Assembly: GCF_039539345.1 (NCBI RefSeq) | Contig: NZ_BAABCY010000053.1 | Coordinates: 1 to 64,000 of the forward strand | DNA from: Snuella lapsa | GTDB taxonomy: Bacteria; Bacteroidota; Bacteroidia; Flavobacteriales; Flavobacteriaceae | Reading direction: 5' to 3' | Length of the DNA stretch: 64,000 nt | Shown here: one piece after another, positions 24,876 to 33,292 of the stretch | Position numbering within the stretch: the first letter of the stretch is position 1 | Layout: every line of letters starts with the position of its first letter | Program-made: the position numbers and the translations under genes | The notes under the pieces: model-generated | Database searches by the model: none | Told to the model about the DNA's origin: nothing | The model's input: only the letters and a program-made list of their open reading frames with translations

Positions 24876-24899
24876 AGTAAAATAAATTTTTCTATACAA

Positions 24900-25856
24900 T
24901 TATTTTTCAATTAGAATTTTAAATTCTAAAATAGCAAATCCATTATCATTATATAAGGTAAGAGATGTACTTCTTTTTGATTCTATAGGAATAAATGCTG
25001 TATAACCATCTTGTTCTCGTTCAAATAAAAAAGGAGTTGTGAAAGAATTGTTTTTGAGGGCGTATCTATAGAATCTATTTTCATCTGCTTTATCAAAAAT
25101 TAACTTTATTGTGTCATTTTCCTTTGCTTTAATTAACCCCATTGTTTTATGGTTTATTTTTAATCCAGAATTGTAATATTCAGAAAAAAACACGGGTAGT
25201 GAAAAAAAGCTTTCTTTCTTGATAGGTGTATTTAAGAACTGTCTTTCTGGATTGTTTGGAAGGTGGGTTAGAATTAATTTTTCTGGGTCTATCAAGAAAT
25301 ACATGTCGTTGAACTTAAAGTGTTTGTTGTTTTCATCTGAAAACCCAGTTGACCAAGTGGCATCAATGAGTTGCCATTTCCCATTTAATTTCACACAATT
25401 CCAAGCGTGGTTTGAGCCATTTCTTTTTCTGCCTATATCTGTGGTGTATTTTTTTGCATACCCATTAATGACCTCACATTCAATATTTAATTCTTTCAAT
25501 GTGAATTTTAATAATTGAGAGTAGCCTTCACAAACAGCTTTTTTCCTTTTCAAGACTTTTTCAGATAATATTTTCATTTTATTAATTAATTCGTCTTCTG
25601 AATCATAAGAAAAGTAGTTTTTTTTGTTTTTAAGTGCTTCAAAATCATAAGCTATATTGTTGGAAATCCAGTAGTAGACAGCTCTGGTTTTTTCAAGGTC
25701 TGTTGAGAAACTTTCATTTATTTTAGTAGCAAAATCTTGTATCGATTTAAATTTAGTTGGGAAGTTCGAAACAACTTCATCTATATCATTATACCCCTGA
25801 GAAGATAAATGAAGAGAAATGAGAGTAATTATAATAACAATTAATTTATGGGACAT
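24900..25856 (-). CDS. Secreted transglutaminase-like protein
   Basis: A 318-residue protein with a signal peptide (LIVIIITLISLHLSSQGYND) and a transglutaminase-like cysteine-protease core: RAVYYWISNNIAYDFEALKN, KAVCEGYSQLLKFTLKELNI with the catalytic Cys, GSNHAWNCVKLNGKWQLIDA with His and Asp. The N-terminal VVSNFP-KFKSIQDFATKIN element is shared with kyphoscoliosis-peptidase-like proteins. The catalytic triad is complete. Substrate is unknown; a protease or peptide-crosslinking role in the periplasm is possible. Confidence 0.85.
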   Translation of the reverse strand: MSHKLIVIIITLISLHLSSQGYNDIDEVVSNFPTKFKSIQDFATKINESFSTDLEKTRAVYYWISNNIAYDFEALKNKKNYFSYDSEDELINKMKILSEKVLKRKKAVCEGYSQLLKFTLKELNIECEVINGYAKKYTTDIGRKRNGSNHAWNCVKLNGKWQLIDATWSTGFSDENNKHFKFNDMYFLIDPEKLILTHLPNNPERQFLNTPIKKESFFSLPVFFSEYYNSGLKINHKTMGLIKAKENDTIKLIFDKADENRFYRYALKNNSFTTPFLFEREQDGYTAFIPIESKRSTSLTLYNDNGFAILEFKILIEK

Positions 25857-25941
25857 ATGGATTTAATTATAAATTCTGATATAAATCATAAGTTAAACTA
25901 CCTCGGTGCATTTAAATTTTGATTATCGAGTCAATACAATT

Positions 25942-25970
25942 AAAAAGGCAACAAAGAAAGTTGCCTTTTT
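25942..25970 (-). terminator. Intrinsic terminator of the TlpA-lipoprotein gene
   Basis: AAAAAGGCAAC (25942-25952) and GTTGCCTTTTT (25960-25970) form an 11-bp stem with a 7-nt loop. It starts 19 nt after the stop of the minus-strand gene at 25989 and carries a T-run on either strand. Confidence 0.85.
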
Positions 25971-25988
25971 AATATATCATGAGTTTAA

Positions 25989-27902
25989 TTAAGATTGTGC
26001 CAGCCCGATCATTATATCCAATTCGTTCACCAATTTTTCTGGACTGCCATTATATCCAACCGATTTGAATTTAATTCTGCCATCGGGACCGATAATAATT
26101 TTGGTAGGGATTCCATTAACCTTGTAATTGGAAACAACCTCAAAATCGGCATCCGTAGCTTCTGTCTTTGTATCTAAAACAACATTAAAAGTATACTTGT
26201 TTTTTGTTATAAAGTCTTGAGCATTTTTAAGCATTTCTTCTGGAGTGCCCCGTTCCCTTGTATCTACAAATAAGAAAACCACATTAGGATTGTCTTTGTA
26301 TTTGTTTACTGCGGTTTGCATACCCGGGAACGATGCTTTGCATGGGCCACACCATGTTGCCCAAAAATCCAATACAACAACTTTGTCCTTTAAGTTGCTT
26401 AATGCAATTTCTTTCCCTTCTAAATTCTTTAATTTAAAGTTGGGCGCTTCTTCGTCGAGCATTTCTTTTTTGTATTTATCTAAAACAATGCTTTCAGCTT
26501 CATTTTTAAGACCTTTCAAATGCGTTTCATACCCATCTTCAGATCCATTGTTATTTACATAAGCTTCCTTGTAAAAAGGTAACATTTTGTCGTTTGAAGC
26601 AGCATTTTTAATGAACAGTTCAGCTTTTTTTTGGGCTTTTTCAAATTGTTTGTCGGCCACCAAAAATTCAATGAGCCTTTGTTTTAGATTATGGGGGTCA
26701 TTTTTTCCAATTTCCAAATTTTGGGTAATCTCATCTTGATAGGTAATAGCTTCTTTTACTTTTCCTAATTTAAATAGTATCCAGGCATAAGTGTCGGCAA
26801 ACATGACATAATTGCCTTGGAGGCTTTTTTTGTATTGGTTCTTGGTTTGGTACTCAGGTTTTGAGCTGTAATCGTTTTTAAGGTTTTGTATGATGTCGAT
26901 TGATTTTTTCGATATGCTTTCGGCGAACTCTAAATTTTCATCTTTTTGTACCAAGTCCCAAGCAAAATTGTTATAGGTCATGGCGAGTGACTGTTTGTTT
27001 GAAATTTGAGAAGCATATTTTGTGAACCCTCCATAATCTCTTTTATTCACCATGTTTCTGGTTATTGTAGATAATGCATAATCTTTATATCGATTGTCGA
27101 AGTTATGTCCAGATTCCTCAAATATTTTTAATTGTTTGTCGGGATCTCTTTCTGTAAAGAAGGAATTGGACAACTTTATATTTGCTAGTTCACTATTAGG
27201 GAATTTAGAAATAGTAATTTCTGTAATAGAATCAGATAAAGCTTTGTTTTTTATGGTGCCACTTAAAGAAATGGCTTGTTTTAAATCTACTTCGGTAGCA
27301 TCGGTTTTTTGTAAAATAGTGTTTATCTGCTCATCAATAAGGGCTTTACCGCTTTCTGGATTATTTCTATAATTATAGGATAGATAAGTAGTATACCAGG
27401 TGTCTTTTAGTTCTGGATGTTTTTCAATAGCTTGTTTTATATCTAATATTAAGGAGTCCTTATCTTTTTTTATGTCTTGTCTTGTCCCCCAATACGATAA
27501 GCAAAAGTTTGCCAAAGCTGCTTTGCTGCCGGGTATTTCATTGTTTTGAGCATTAAGTAGGGTAACCAAATAACCTTGCTCTTTGTTATTGTCGAAGCCT
27601 TCATGTTTTTGAAATTGAAAGGCAAGCGCCTGAGCAGAATCTGGAATATGCACTGTAGCTGCTTTTTCTTCAGAGAAATTGATGTCTACAGGATAGGTCT
27701 TGTTGTTTACCATATAGTAGAAAATAGATTCAGTTAGACTGTCTTTTCCTGTGTAATTAATAGTAGCCATTTCACCTGCACGTAAATGAGAGGGACTTAT
27801 TGTTAAATTGCCAATAGTCAAGTCTGTACTTTTAGTTTCTTTCTTACAGGAAGAAAGAGCCAACACTATTACTAGTGCTAAATAAATTGTGGATTTTTTC
27901 AT
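25989..27902 (-). CDS. TlpA-like thiol-disulfide oxidoreductase lipoprotein
   Basis: A 637-residue exported lipoprotein (lipobox LALSSCKKE, Cys about 19). A beta-rich N-terminal part (about 25-125) and a long helical, TPR-like middle (about 130-470) precede a C-terminal thioredoxin domain with VVVLDFWATWCGPCKASFPG (CGPC active site) and GIPTKIIIGPDGRIKFKSVG with the cis-Pro. Such large TlpA proteins in Bacteroidota reduce or isomerise disulfides in the periplasm. It is monocistronic with its own terminator. Confidence 0.9.
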   Translation of the reverse strand: MKKSTIYLALVIVLALSSCKKETKSTDLTIGNLTISPSHLRAGEMATINYTGKDSLTESIFYYMVNNKTYPVDINFSEEKAATVHIPDSAQALAFQFQKHEGFDNNKEQGYLVTLLNAQNNEIPGSKAALANFCLSYWGTRQDIKKDKDSLILDIKQAIEKHPELKDTWYTTYLSYNYRNNPESGKALIDEQINTILQKTDATEVDLKQAISLSGTIKNKALSDSITEITISKFPNSELANIKLSNSFFTERDPDKQLKIFEESGHNFDNRYKDYALSTITRNMVNKRDYGGFTKYASQISNKQSLAMTYNNFAWDLVQKDENLEFAESISKKSIDIIQNLKNDYSSKPEYQTKNQYKKSLQGNYVMFADTYAWILFKLGKVKEAITYQDEITQNLEIGKNDPHNLKQRLIEFLVADKQFEKAQKKAELFIKNAASNDKMLPFYKEAYVNNNGSEDGYETHLKGLKNEAESIVLDKYKKEMLDEEAPNFKLKNLEGKEIALSNLKDKVVVLDFWATWCGPCKASFPGMQTAVNKYKDNPNVVFLFVDTRERGTPEEMLKNAQDFITKNKYTFNVVLDTKTEATDADFEVVSNYKVNGIPTKIIIGPDGRIKFKSVGYNGSPEKLVNELDIMIGLAQS

Positions 27903-28052
27903 TTTTTGATTGATTTAAAGGTTAAAATTCGGAATTGATTATAGTAATTTTGCTACAAGAATTATACCAATAAATTTTAAACTTGAATTCGGCAAAAAGA
28001 ATGAAGTATTTACTAAACTTGTAAAACTGTTTAAACGGATTAAATTATTGCT

Positions 28053-28430
28053 ATGAAACCTGTAGACAATTATTTTCTTAATCAAAAAGAACCCTATCAA
28101 TCTATTATGCTTTATGTTAGGGAGGTTATTTTAAATACTTTGCCAGATGTAGTGGAGCGTTATAGCTATAACATTCCATTTTATAATATTGGCAAAAAAC
28201 CAATGTTGTATTTAAATATTTTAAAAGGAAGGGACTATGTTGATGTAGCTTTTGTGCAAGGTGTTTTATTGGAAAAAGATTTTCCTATCTTAAAAAATGA
28301 CAATAAACGTAAACAAGTACGTTCCATCCAATTAAAGTCCATAGAAGATTTAGACCACGAACATTTTCAGGAGCTCTTGTGTGTTGCAGCAGAACAAATA
28401 AGGCAAAGTAAAAAGGCTTGGTTTATTTAG
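28053..28430 (+). CDS. DUF1801 family protein
   Basis: A 125-residue DUF1801 protein (YdhG-like): VDNYFLNQKEPYQSIMLYVR, LPDVVERYSYNIPFYNIGKK, LNILKGRDYVDVAFVQG and RSIQLKSIEDLDHEHFQELL. Length is normal and function unknown. A TAATTTTG promoter-like element lies at 27945. Its TAG stop interleaves with the stop of the convergent kdsA gene in TTAG (28427-28430). Confidence 0.82.
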   Translation: MKPVDNYFLNQKEPYQSIMLYVREVILNTLPDVVERYSYNIPFYNIGKKPMLYLNILKGRDYVDVAFVQGVLLEKDFPILKNDNKRKQVRSIQLKSIEDLDHEHFQELLCVAAEQIRQSKKAWFI

Positions 28431-29248
28431 TTTAAGCCATTAACCGTTTTTCTAATAGCGACTAAGTTGGTGAGCAGTTTTTCCAAGTAATCCAAATGTA
28501 GCATATTGGCACCGTCACTTTTAGCATTCGATGGGTCGAAATGTGTTTCAATAAATAAACCATCCACATTATTTACTACTCCTGCTCTTGCAATAGTTTC
28601 TATCATATCTGGACGTCCACCAGTAACACCACTACTCTGATTAGGCTGTTGTAATGAATGGGTAACGTCCAAAACAGTTGGGGCATAGTTTTTCATAGTT
28701 GGGATGCCCCTAAAGTCCACAATCATATCTTGATAGCCAAACATAGTGCCTCTGTCTGTTATCCAAGCTTTGTCGTTACCTGCATCCTTTACTTTTTGAA
28801 CGGCATGCTTCATGGCTTCAGGGCTCATAAATTGTCCCTTTTTTAAGTTTATTACCTTTCCGGTTTTAGCTGCAGCAACAACTAAATCGGTTTGGCGCAC
28901 TAAAAAAGCAGGAATTTGCAACACATCAACATATTCTGCAGCAAAGGCAGCATCAGAGACTTCGTGTATGTCGGTAACAGTAGGGACATCAAATGTTTCA
29001 GAAACTTTTTTGAGTATTTTCAGGGCTTTTTCATCGCCTATTCCCGTAAAGCTGTCTATTCTACTTCGATTGGCCTTTTTAAAGCTTCCTTTAAAAACAT
29101 AAGGAATCTCCAACTTATTGGTTATAGTAACTACTTTTTCTGCAATTCGTAAAGCCATCTCTTCCCCTTCAATGGCACAAGGGCCAGCTAAAAGAAAGAA
29201 GTTGTTAGAATTTGTGTGCTTTATTTTTGGAATATCCTGAAGATTCAT
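28427..29248 (-). CDS. kdsA: 3-deoxy-8-phosphooctulonate (KDO8P) synthase
   Basis: A 273-residue class I aldolase-type enzyme that condenses phosphoenolpyruvate with arabinose 5-phosphate to KDO8P, the first step to Kdo of lipopolysaccharide. Motifs are FFLLAGPCAIEGEEMALRIA, VFKGSFKKANRSRIDSFTG, PTVTDIHEVSDAAFAAEYVD, INLKKGQFMSPEAMKHAVQK, FGYQDMIVDFRGIP, LDVTHSLQQPNQSSGVTGGR and LFIETHFDPSNAKSDGANML. A TATCTTTG promoter element on the minus strand lies 31 nt upstream. Length is typical. Confidence 0.97.
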   Translation of the reverse strand: MNLQDIPKIKHTNSNNFFLLAGPCAIEGEEMALRIAEKVVTITNKLEIPYVFKGSFKKANRSRIDSFTGIGDEKALKILKKVSETFDVPTVTDIHEVSDAAFAAEYVDVLQIPAFLVRQTDLVVAAAKTGKVINLKKGQFMSPEAMKHAVQKVKDAGNDKAWITDRGTMFGYQDMIVDFRGIPTMKNYAPTVLDVTHSLQQPNQSSGVTGGRPDMIETIARAGVVNNVDGLFIETHFDPSNAKSDGANMLHLDYLEKLLTNLVAIRKTVNGLN

Positions 29249-29278
29249 GACGGTTTAGTTTCGAAAAATTATAGGCTG

Positions 29279-29286
29279 CAAAGATA
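29279..29286 (-). promoter_or_regulatory. TAnnTTTG -7 element of kdsA
   Basis: CAAAGATA on the plus strand is TATCTTTG on the minus strand, an exact match 30 nt before the kdsA ATG at 29248. Confidence 0.55.
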
Positions 29287-29514
29287 CTATTTATACTGAA
29301 TATTTATCTATCAGAGTTGTATTCAATTTAGATGTTGCTTTTGTTGGTAATTGTTGTAAGGAGCTAAAAATAGAAAGTTTATAAAGTGTTTGTTTTTTTT
29401 GTTTTGTATTTGAAAATGAGTATAATAGAGTGTGCGTTAATGGTGTTTAATGGATTTGCATACAGGTAGTTGGTCAAAAAAATATTATTATATAATTTAT
29501 CCATTAATTATGAG

Positions 29515-29522
29515 TACATTTG
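29515..29522 (+). promoter_or_regulatory. TAnnTTTG -7 element of the typA gene
   Basis: TACATTTG matches the -7 consensus 23 nt before the typA ATG. No good TTG is found at -33. Confidence 0.55.
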
Positions 29523-29545
29523 CACGCTTAAAATAAGGCACAATT

Positions 29546-31345
29546 ATGGCTAATATTAAAAACATTGCAATTATTGCTCACGTAGACCACGGTAAGACAA
29601 CCTTGGTAGACAAAATTATGTACCATTGCCAGTTATTTCGTGAAAACGAAAACACAGGAGATCTAATCTTGGATAATAATGACTTGGAACGAGAAAGAGG
29701 TATCACTATTACGTCTAAAAATGTTTCGGTTATATATAAGGATACAAAGATTAATATTATTGATACACCTGGTCACGCCGACTTTGGAGGAGAAGTAGAG
29801 CGTGTGTTAAATATGGCCGATGGTGTTTTGTTGTTAGTGGATGCTTTTGAAGGGCCAATGCCCCAAACGCGTTTTGTGTTGCAAAAAGCGATCGATTTGG
29901 GTCTGAAACCTTGCGTGGTTATTAATAAGGTAGATAAGGAAAATTGTACACCCGATGAAGTACACGAAAAGGTGTTTGATTTAATGTTTGAACTGGGAGC
30001 AGAGGAGTGGCAGTTAGATTTTCCAACAGTATATGGTTCGGCAAAGAACAATTGGATGAGTGATGACTGGAAAGTAGAGACCGAAAATATTGAACCTTTG
30101 TTGGAGATGGTAATCGAACATATTCCTGAACCAAAAATTGAAGCAGGAACAACTCAAATGTTAATAACCTCGTTAGACTTTTCATCATTTACGGGACGAA
30201 TTGCTATTGGACGCTTAACGCGAGGCGAACTTAAAATAGGGCAGAATATCTCATTAGTGAAAAGAGATGGGAGTATTGTTAAGTCCAGAATAAAAGAACT
30301 TCATGTGTTTGAAGGCTTGGGACGTAAAAAAGTTGATGCTGTTCAAGCAGGTGATATTTGTGCCTTAGTTGGTCTTGAAGGTTTTGAAATTGGTGATACG
30401 GTTGCAGATTTTGAAGCTCCTGAAGGCTTAAAAACAATAGCCATTGATGAGCCGACAATGAGTATGTTATTTACCATTAACGATTCACCGTTTTTTGGTA
30501 AGGACGGAAAATTTGTCACATCACGTCATATAAAAGAACGTTTAGCCAAGGAATTAGAAAAGAATTTAGCACTTAGAGTTGAAGAAACCGATAGTGCTGA
30601 TAAATTTATGGTTTATGGACGAGGCGTATTGCATTTATCGGTTTTAATTGAAACGATGCGTCGTGAAGGTTATGAATTGCAAATTGGACAGCCACAAGTA
30701 ATCATCAAGGAAATTGATGGTGTAAAATGTGAGCCAGTTGAAGAAATGACCATCGATTTACCTGAAGAGGTTTCAGGTAAGGCTATTGAGTTGGTTACTA
30801 TGCGTAAAGGTGAAATGCTAAGCATGGAAGCTAAGGGAGATAGAATGGTATGCGAATTTATTGTGCCTTCAAGGGGTATTATAGGATTACGTAACCAGTT
30901 GCTAACAGCGACAGCGGGTGAGGCTATTATGGCACACCGCTTTAAAGAGTTTCAACCATTAAAGGGAGGTATTCCAGAAAGACAAAATGGAAGTTTGGTT
31001 TCTATGGAAAATGGTCAAGCCATTCCTTACTCTATTGATAAATTACAAGAACGTGGTAAGTTTTTTATCGATCCGGGAGAAGATATTTATGAAGGCCAGG
31101 TTATTGGGGAAAATTCTCGTGGTGATGATATGACGGTTAATGTAACCAAAACAAAAAAGTTAAGTAACGTACGTTCTGCTGGTGCCGATGATAAAGCAAA
31201 AATTGTTCCTGCAATTAAGTTTTCGTTAGAAGAGGCCTTAGAGTATATTCAAAAAGATGAGTATGTTGAGGTAACACCAAATCATTTGCGTTTGCGTAAA
31301 ATATTTTTAAAAGAAGTAGATAGAAAGCGTAATAAATCCATATAA
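29546..31345 (+). CDS. typA: Translational GTPase BipA/TypA
   Basis: A 599-residue ribosome-binding GTPase of the EF-G superfamily with roles in ribosome assembly and stress. G1 AHVDHGKTTLVDKI, switch II DTPGHADFGGEVERVLNMAD, G4 NKVDKENCTPDEV, EF-Tu-like domain II (AIGRLTRGELKIGQNI), domains III and V, and the BipA-specific C-terminal domain (PFVPSRG-type FIVPSRGIIGLRNQLLTATA). Length is typical. The downstream small membrane-protein gene starts 3 nt after its stop and is probably cotranscribed. Confidence 0.97.
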   Translation: MANIKNIAIIAHVDHGKTTLVDKIMYHCQLFRENENTGDLILDNNDLERERGITITSKNVSVIYKDTKINIIDTPGHADFGGEVERVLNMADGVLLLVDAFEGPMPQTRFVLQKAIDLGLKPCVVINKVDKENCTPDEVHEKVFDLMFELGAEEWQLDFPTVYGSAKNNWMSDDWKVETENIEPLLEMVIEHIPEPKIEAGTTQMLITSLDFSSFTGRIAIGRLTRGELKIGQNISLVKRDGSIVKSRIKELHVFEGLGRKKVDAVQAGDICALVGLEGFEIGDTVADFEAPEGLKTIAIDEPTMSMLFTINDSPFFGKDGKFVTSRHIKERLAKELEKNLALRVEETDSADKFMVYGRGVLHLSVLIETMRREGYELQIGQPQVIIKEIDGVKCEPVEEMTIDLPEEVSGKAIELVTMRKGEMLSMEAKGDRMVCEFIVPSRGIIGLRNQLLTATAGEAIMAHRFKEFQPLKGGIPERQNGSLVSMENGQAIPYSIDKLQERGKFFIDPGEDIYEGQVIGENSRGDDMTVNVTKTKKLSNVRSAGADDKAKIVPAIKFSLEEALEYIQKDEYVEVTPNHLRLRKIFLKEVDRKRNKSI

Positions 31346-31347
31346 AA

Positions 31348-31593
31348 GTGGAATCGTTAGGAGTTTCATATACAGAATGGGTTGGTTATCTGGCCATGGC
31401 CACAGTTCTGGTGTCATTCTTAATGAAATCGATAGTTAAACTGCGAATAGTAAACAGCTTGGGCTGTTTGCTATTTGTGCTTTATGGGGTTTTGTTACAG
31501 CCAATTTCCTTGCCAATTATTATTACCAATATAGCGATACTTTGTATTAATCTTTACTATTTGTTTCAAAAGAGGCGACAAGGGAAAGTTTAA
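31348..31593 (+). CDS. Small YgjV-like membrane protein
   Basis: An 81-residue protein with three hydrophobic helices (WVGYLAMATVLVSFLMKSIV, IVNSLGCLLFVLYGVLLQPI, SLPIIITNIAILCINLYYLF), matching the small YgjV-type inner membrane proteins of Bacteroidota. These are sometimes annotated as uroporphyrinogen decarboxylase, which nothing here supports. The start is GTG 31348, placed by the position of the first helix and the 2-nt gap after typA. Confidence 0.7.
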   Translation: MESLGVSYTEWVGYLAMATVLVSFLMKSIVKLRIVNSLGCLLFVLYGVLLQPISLPIIITNIAILCINLYYLFQKRRQGKV

Positions 31594-31615
31594 TGGTATT
31601 ATAAGATGATTTTAT

Positions 31616-31623
31616 TATATTTG
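31616..31623 (+). promoter_or_regulatory. TAnnTTTG -7 element at the head of the glycan locus
   Basis: TATATTTG matches the -7 consensus, 85 nt before the first flippase start at 31709. The leader between them has an ACATG/CATGT repeat pair. Confidence 0.45.
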
Positions 31624-31708
31624 ATGGACATGCAGAAGCAAGACATGTTCATGGAATTTGAACCCAGGCCTTAATTTTTCTTGTTAAGTAAGGCGAAGCC
31701 CATATCGA

Positions 31709-33028
31709 TTGAAAAGACTATTAGATTACATAAATAAGAACGTTTTAGTTAAGATCGCTTCACTCCAAGCCGCTTCGGTATTTACAAAAATTATTGCAGG
31801 ATTATTAACGTCTAAGGCTATAGCAGTTTTTATAGGAGCAGAAGGCTTAGCCTTAATAGGGAACTTACGGAATTTTGTTAGTGCCATGCAAACCATTGCC
31901 ATAGGAGGTTTTTATAATGGTATGGTTAAGTATGTGTCTAACTTTAAGGAAGAAGTGGTAGCTTTGAGTAAAACACTGTCTACAGTATTTTACGTAGGTT
32001 TTGTGACAACGATTCTAGTTTCGTTTGTATGTTATTTTAACGCAGAAGCCATAAACAATATGCTGTTCCCTAATTGGGGGTATTATGCTTATGTAATTAA
32101 AGTTTTTGCAGCCGTATTGCCATTTTATGCGTTGAATATGTTTTCGATTTCAATAATGAACGGATTTTCAAAGTATAAAATTCTAATTATTATCAATATT
32201 ATTGGTCAGGTTTTAGGACTATCTATTACGCTACTTTTAATATATCAAAATAGGATAGATGGAGCTTTAATATCTGTTGTGATAGCTGAAGCACTTATAT
32301 TTTTAATTACACTGGTAGGGATTATAAACAGACGAAGTTTAGTGCCGCTTATTAAAGTGGGGCGGGTTCGTTTAAGTGTTTTAAAAAATATGGGAACATA
32401 TTCTTTAATGGCACTTGTTACAGCCATTATTTTGCCGTTTGTAGCAATCGCTATCCGTTCTTATATTATTGAACATGTAGGAATTAAGCATGCTGGATTT
32501 TGGGAAGCTATGACAAGGATTTCCAAATATTATTTAATGTTGGTGAGTTCTTTAATGACGCTCTATATTTTGCCGCGATTTTCAGAAATAGAAGGCGTAA
32601 AAGCTTTTAGAAAGGAAGTTTTTGGCTTTTATAAAACGATTATACCAGTTTTGTTGGTAGGTCTGCTGGTTATCTATTTTTTGAGATCATATATTGTAAG
32701 AATTGTTTTTTCAAGCGCGTTTGATCCTGTAGAAGATCTGTTTTTATGGCAGTTGTTGGGGGACTTCGTTAAAGTTCTCTCCATTGTAATTGCATATCAG
32801 TTTTTAGCTAAAAAAATGTTTTGGCATTACATCTTAACTGAATCATTTTTGATTGCCATTTTATACCTAACAAGTATCTATTTCATAGATGTATTTGGTG
32901 TAAAAGGTGCTGTTATTGCACATTTTGTAAGTTATTTAATGTATTATGGCATTATTTTGTTGATATTTGGAAGTTCGCTTTTTGGGGTGGAGGGGGACGA
33001 TAAGCACGGTATAGAAGAAAAGAGCTAA
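31709..33028 (+). CDS. O-antigen flippase-like translocase (Wzx), copy 1
   Basis: A 439-residue MATE/MVF-type lipid-linked oligosaccharide flippase with about 12 helices. It begins near KIASLQAASVFTKIIAGLLT and has AEGLALIGNLRNFVSAMQTI and the late WQLLGDFVKVLSIVIAYQFL motif, shared with the second copy at 38258-39550. Flippases of this class move undecaprenyl-linked glycan repeats to the periplasm. The start is TTG 31709, as no upstream in-frame ATG fits. The C-terminal tail GVEGDDKHGIEEKS is polar. Confidence 0.85.
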   Translation: MKRLLDYINKNVLVKIASLQAASVFTKIIAGLLTSKAIAVFIGAEGLALIGNLRNFVSAMQTIAIGGFYNGMVKYVSNFKEEVVALSKTLSTVFYVGFVTTILVSFVCYFNAEAINNMLFPNWGYYAYVIKVFAAVLPFYALNMFSISIMNGFSKYKILIIINIIGQVLGLSITLLLIYQNRIDGALISVVIAEALIFLITLVGIINRRSLVPLIKVGRVRLSVLKNMGTYSLMALVTAIILPFVAIAIRSYIIEHVGIKHAGFWEAMTRISKYYLMLVSSLMTLYILPRFSEIEGVKAFRKEVFGFYKTIIPVLLVGLLVIYFLRSYIVRIVFSSAFDPVEDLFLWQLLGDFVKVLSIVIAYQFLAKKMFWHYILTESFLIAILYLTSIYFIDVFGVKGAVIAHFVSYLMYYGIILLIFGSSLFGVEGDDKHGIEEKS

Positions 33029-33082
33029 TTTTTTTGCTTTTTAAAAGTAAGCGACAGAAGTTTAATAACTTAATAATTTAAT

Positions 33083-33292
33083 ATGAATATCTGTTTTTTG
33101 TATTTTGATCCAGGATTAGGAGCGATGGTAGTTCAGGCTATTGTCGCAGCTATAGCCGGTATTGTGTTGTTTTCAAAAAAATTAATGTATAAAGTCAAAT
33201 CATTTTTTGGAATAGTAAAGAGGGATAGTCTGTTTTATGATATTAACGTTAAAGATTCTGATGTAAAAAGCAAGGATGTTCGGGATAAATAA
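33083..33292 (+). CDS. Small DPG-motif membrane protein of glycan loci
   Basis: A 69-residue protein: an N-terminal YFDPGLGAMVVQ motif followed by one transmembrane helix (AIVAAIAGIVLFSKKL) and a polar tail. Similar peptides with a DPG-G-MI-Q motif sit beside sulfatase-like and NoeA-type genes in many bacterial polysaccharide loci, probably as a membrane anchor or subunit. It overlaps the methyltransferase gene by 17 nt. The function is not established. Confidence 0.65.
   Translation: MNICFLYFDPGLGAMVVQAIVAAIAGIVLFSKKLMYKVKSFFGIVKRDSLFYDINVKDSDVKSKDVRDK

Noticed and set aside
27945..27952. TAATTTTG as promoter for the DUF1801 gene
   Set aside because: Matches the -7 consensus but lies about 100 nt from the ATG with no -33 element. 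Too weak to list as a feature.
28658..29152. Three plus-strand ORFs of 62-96 residues
   Set aside because: Antisense shadows of kdsA.
31348..31593. Uroporphyrinogen decarboxylase, as similar proteins are often labelled
   Set aside because: An 81-residue three-helix membrane protein cannot be that enzyme; the label is a database artefact.
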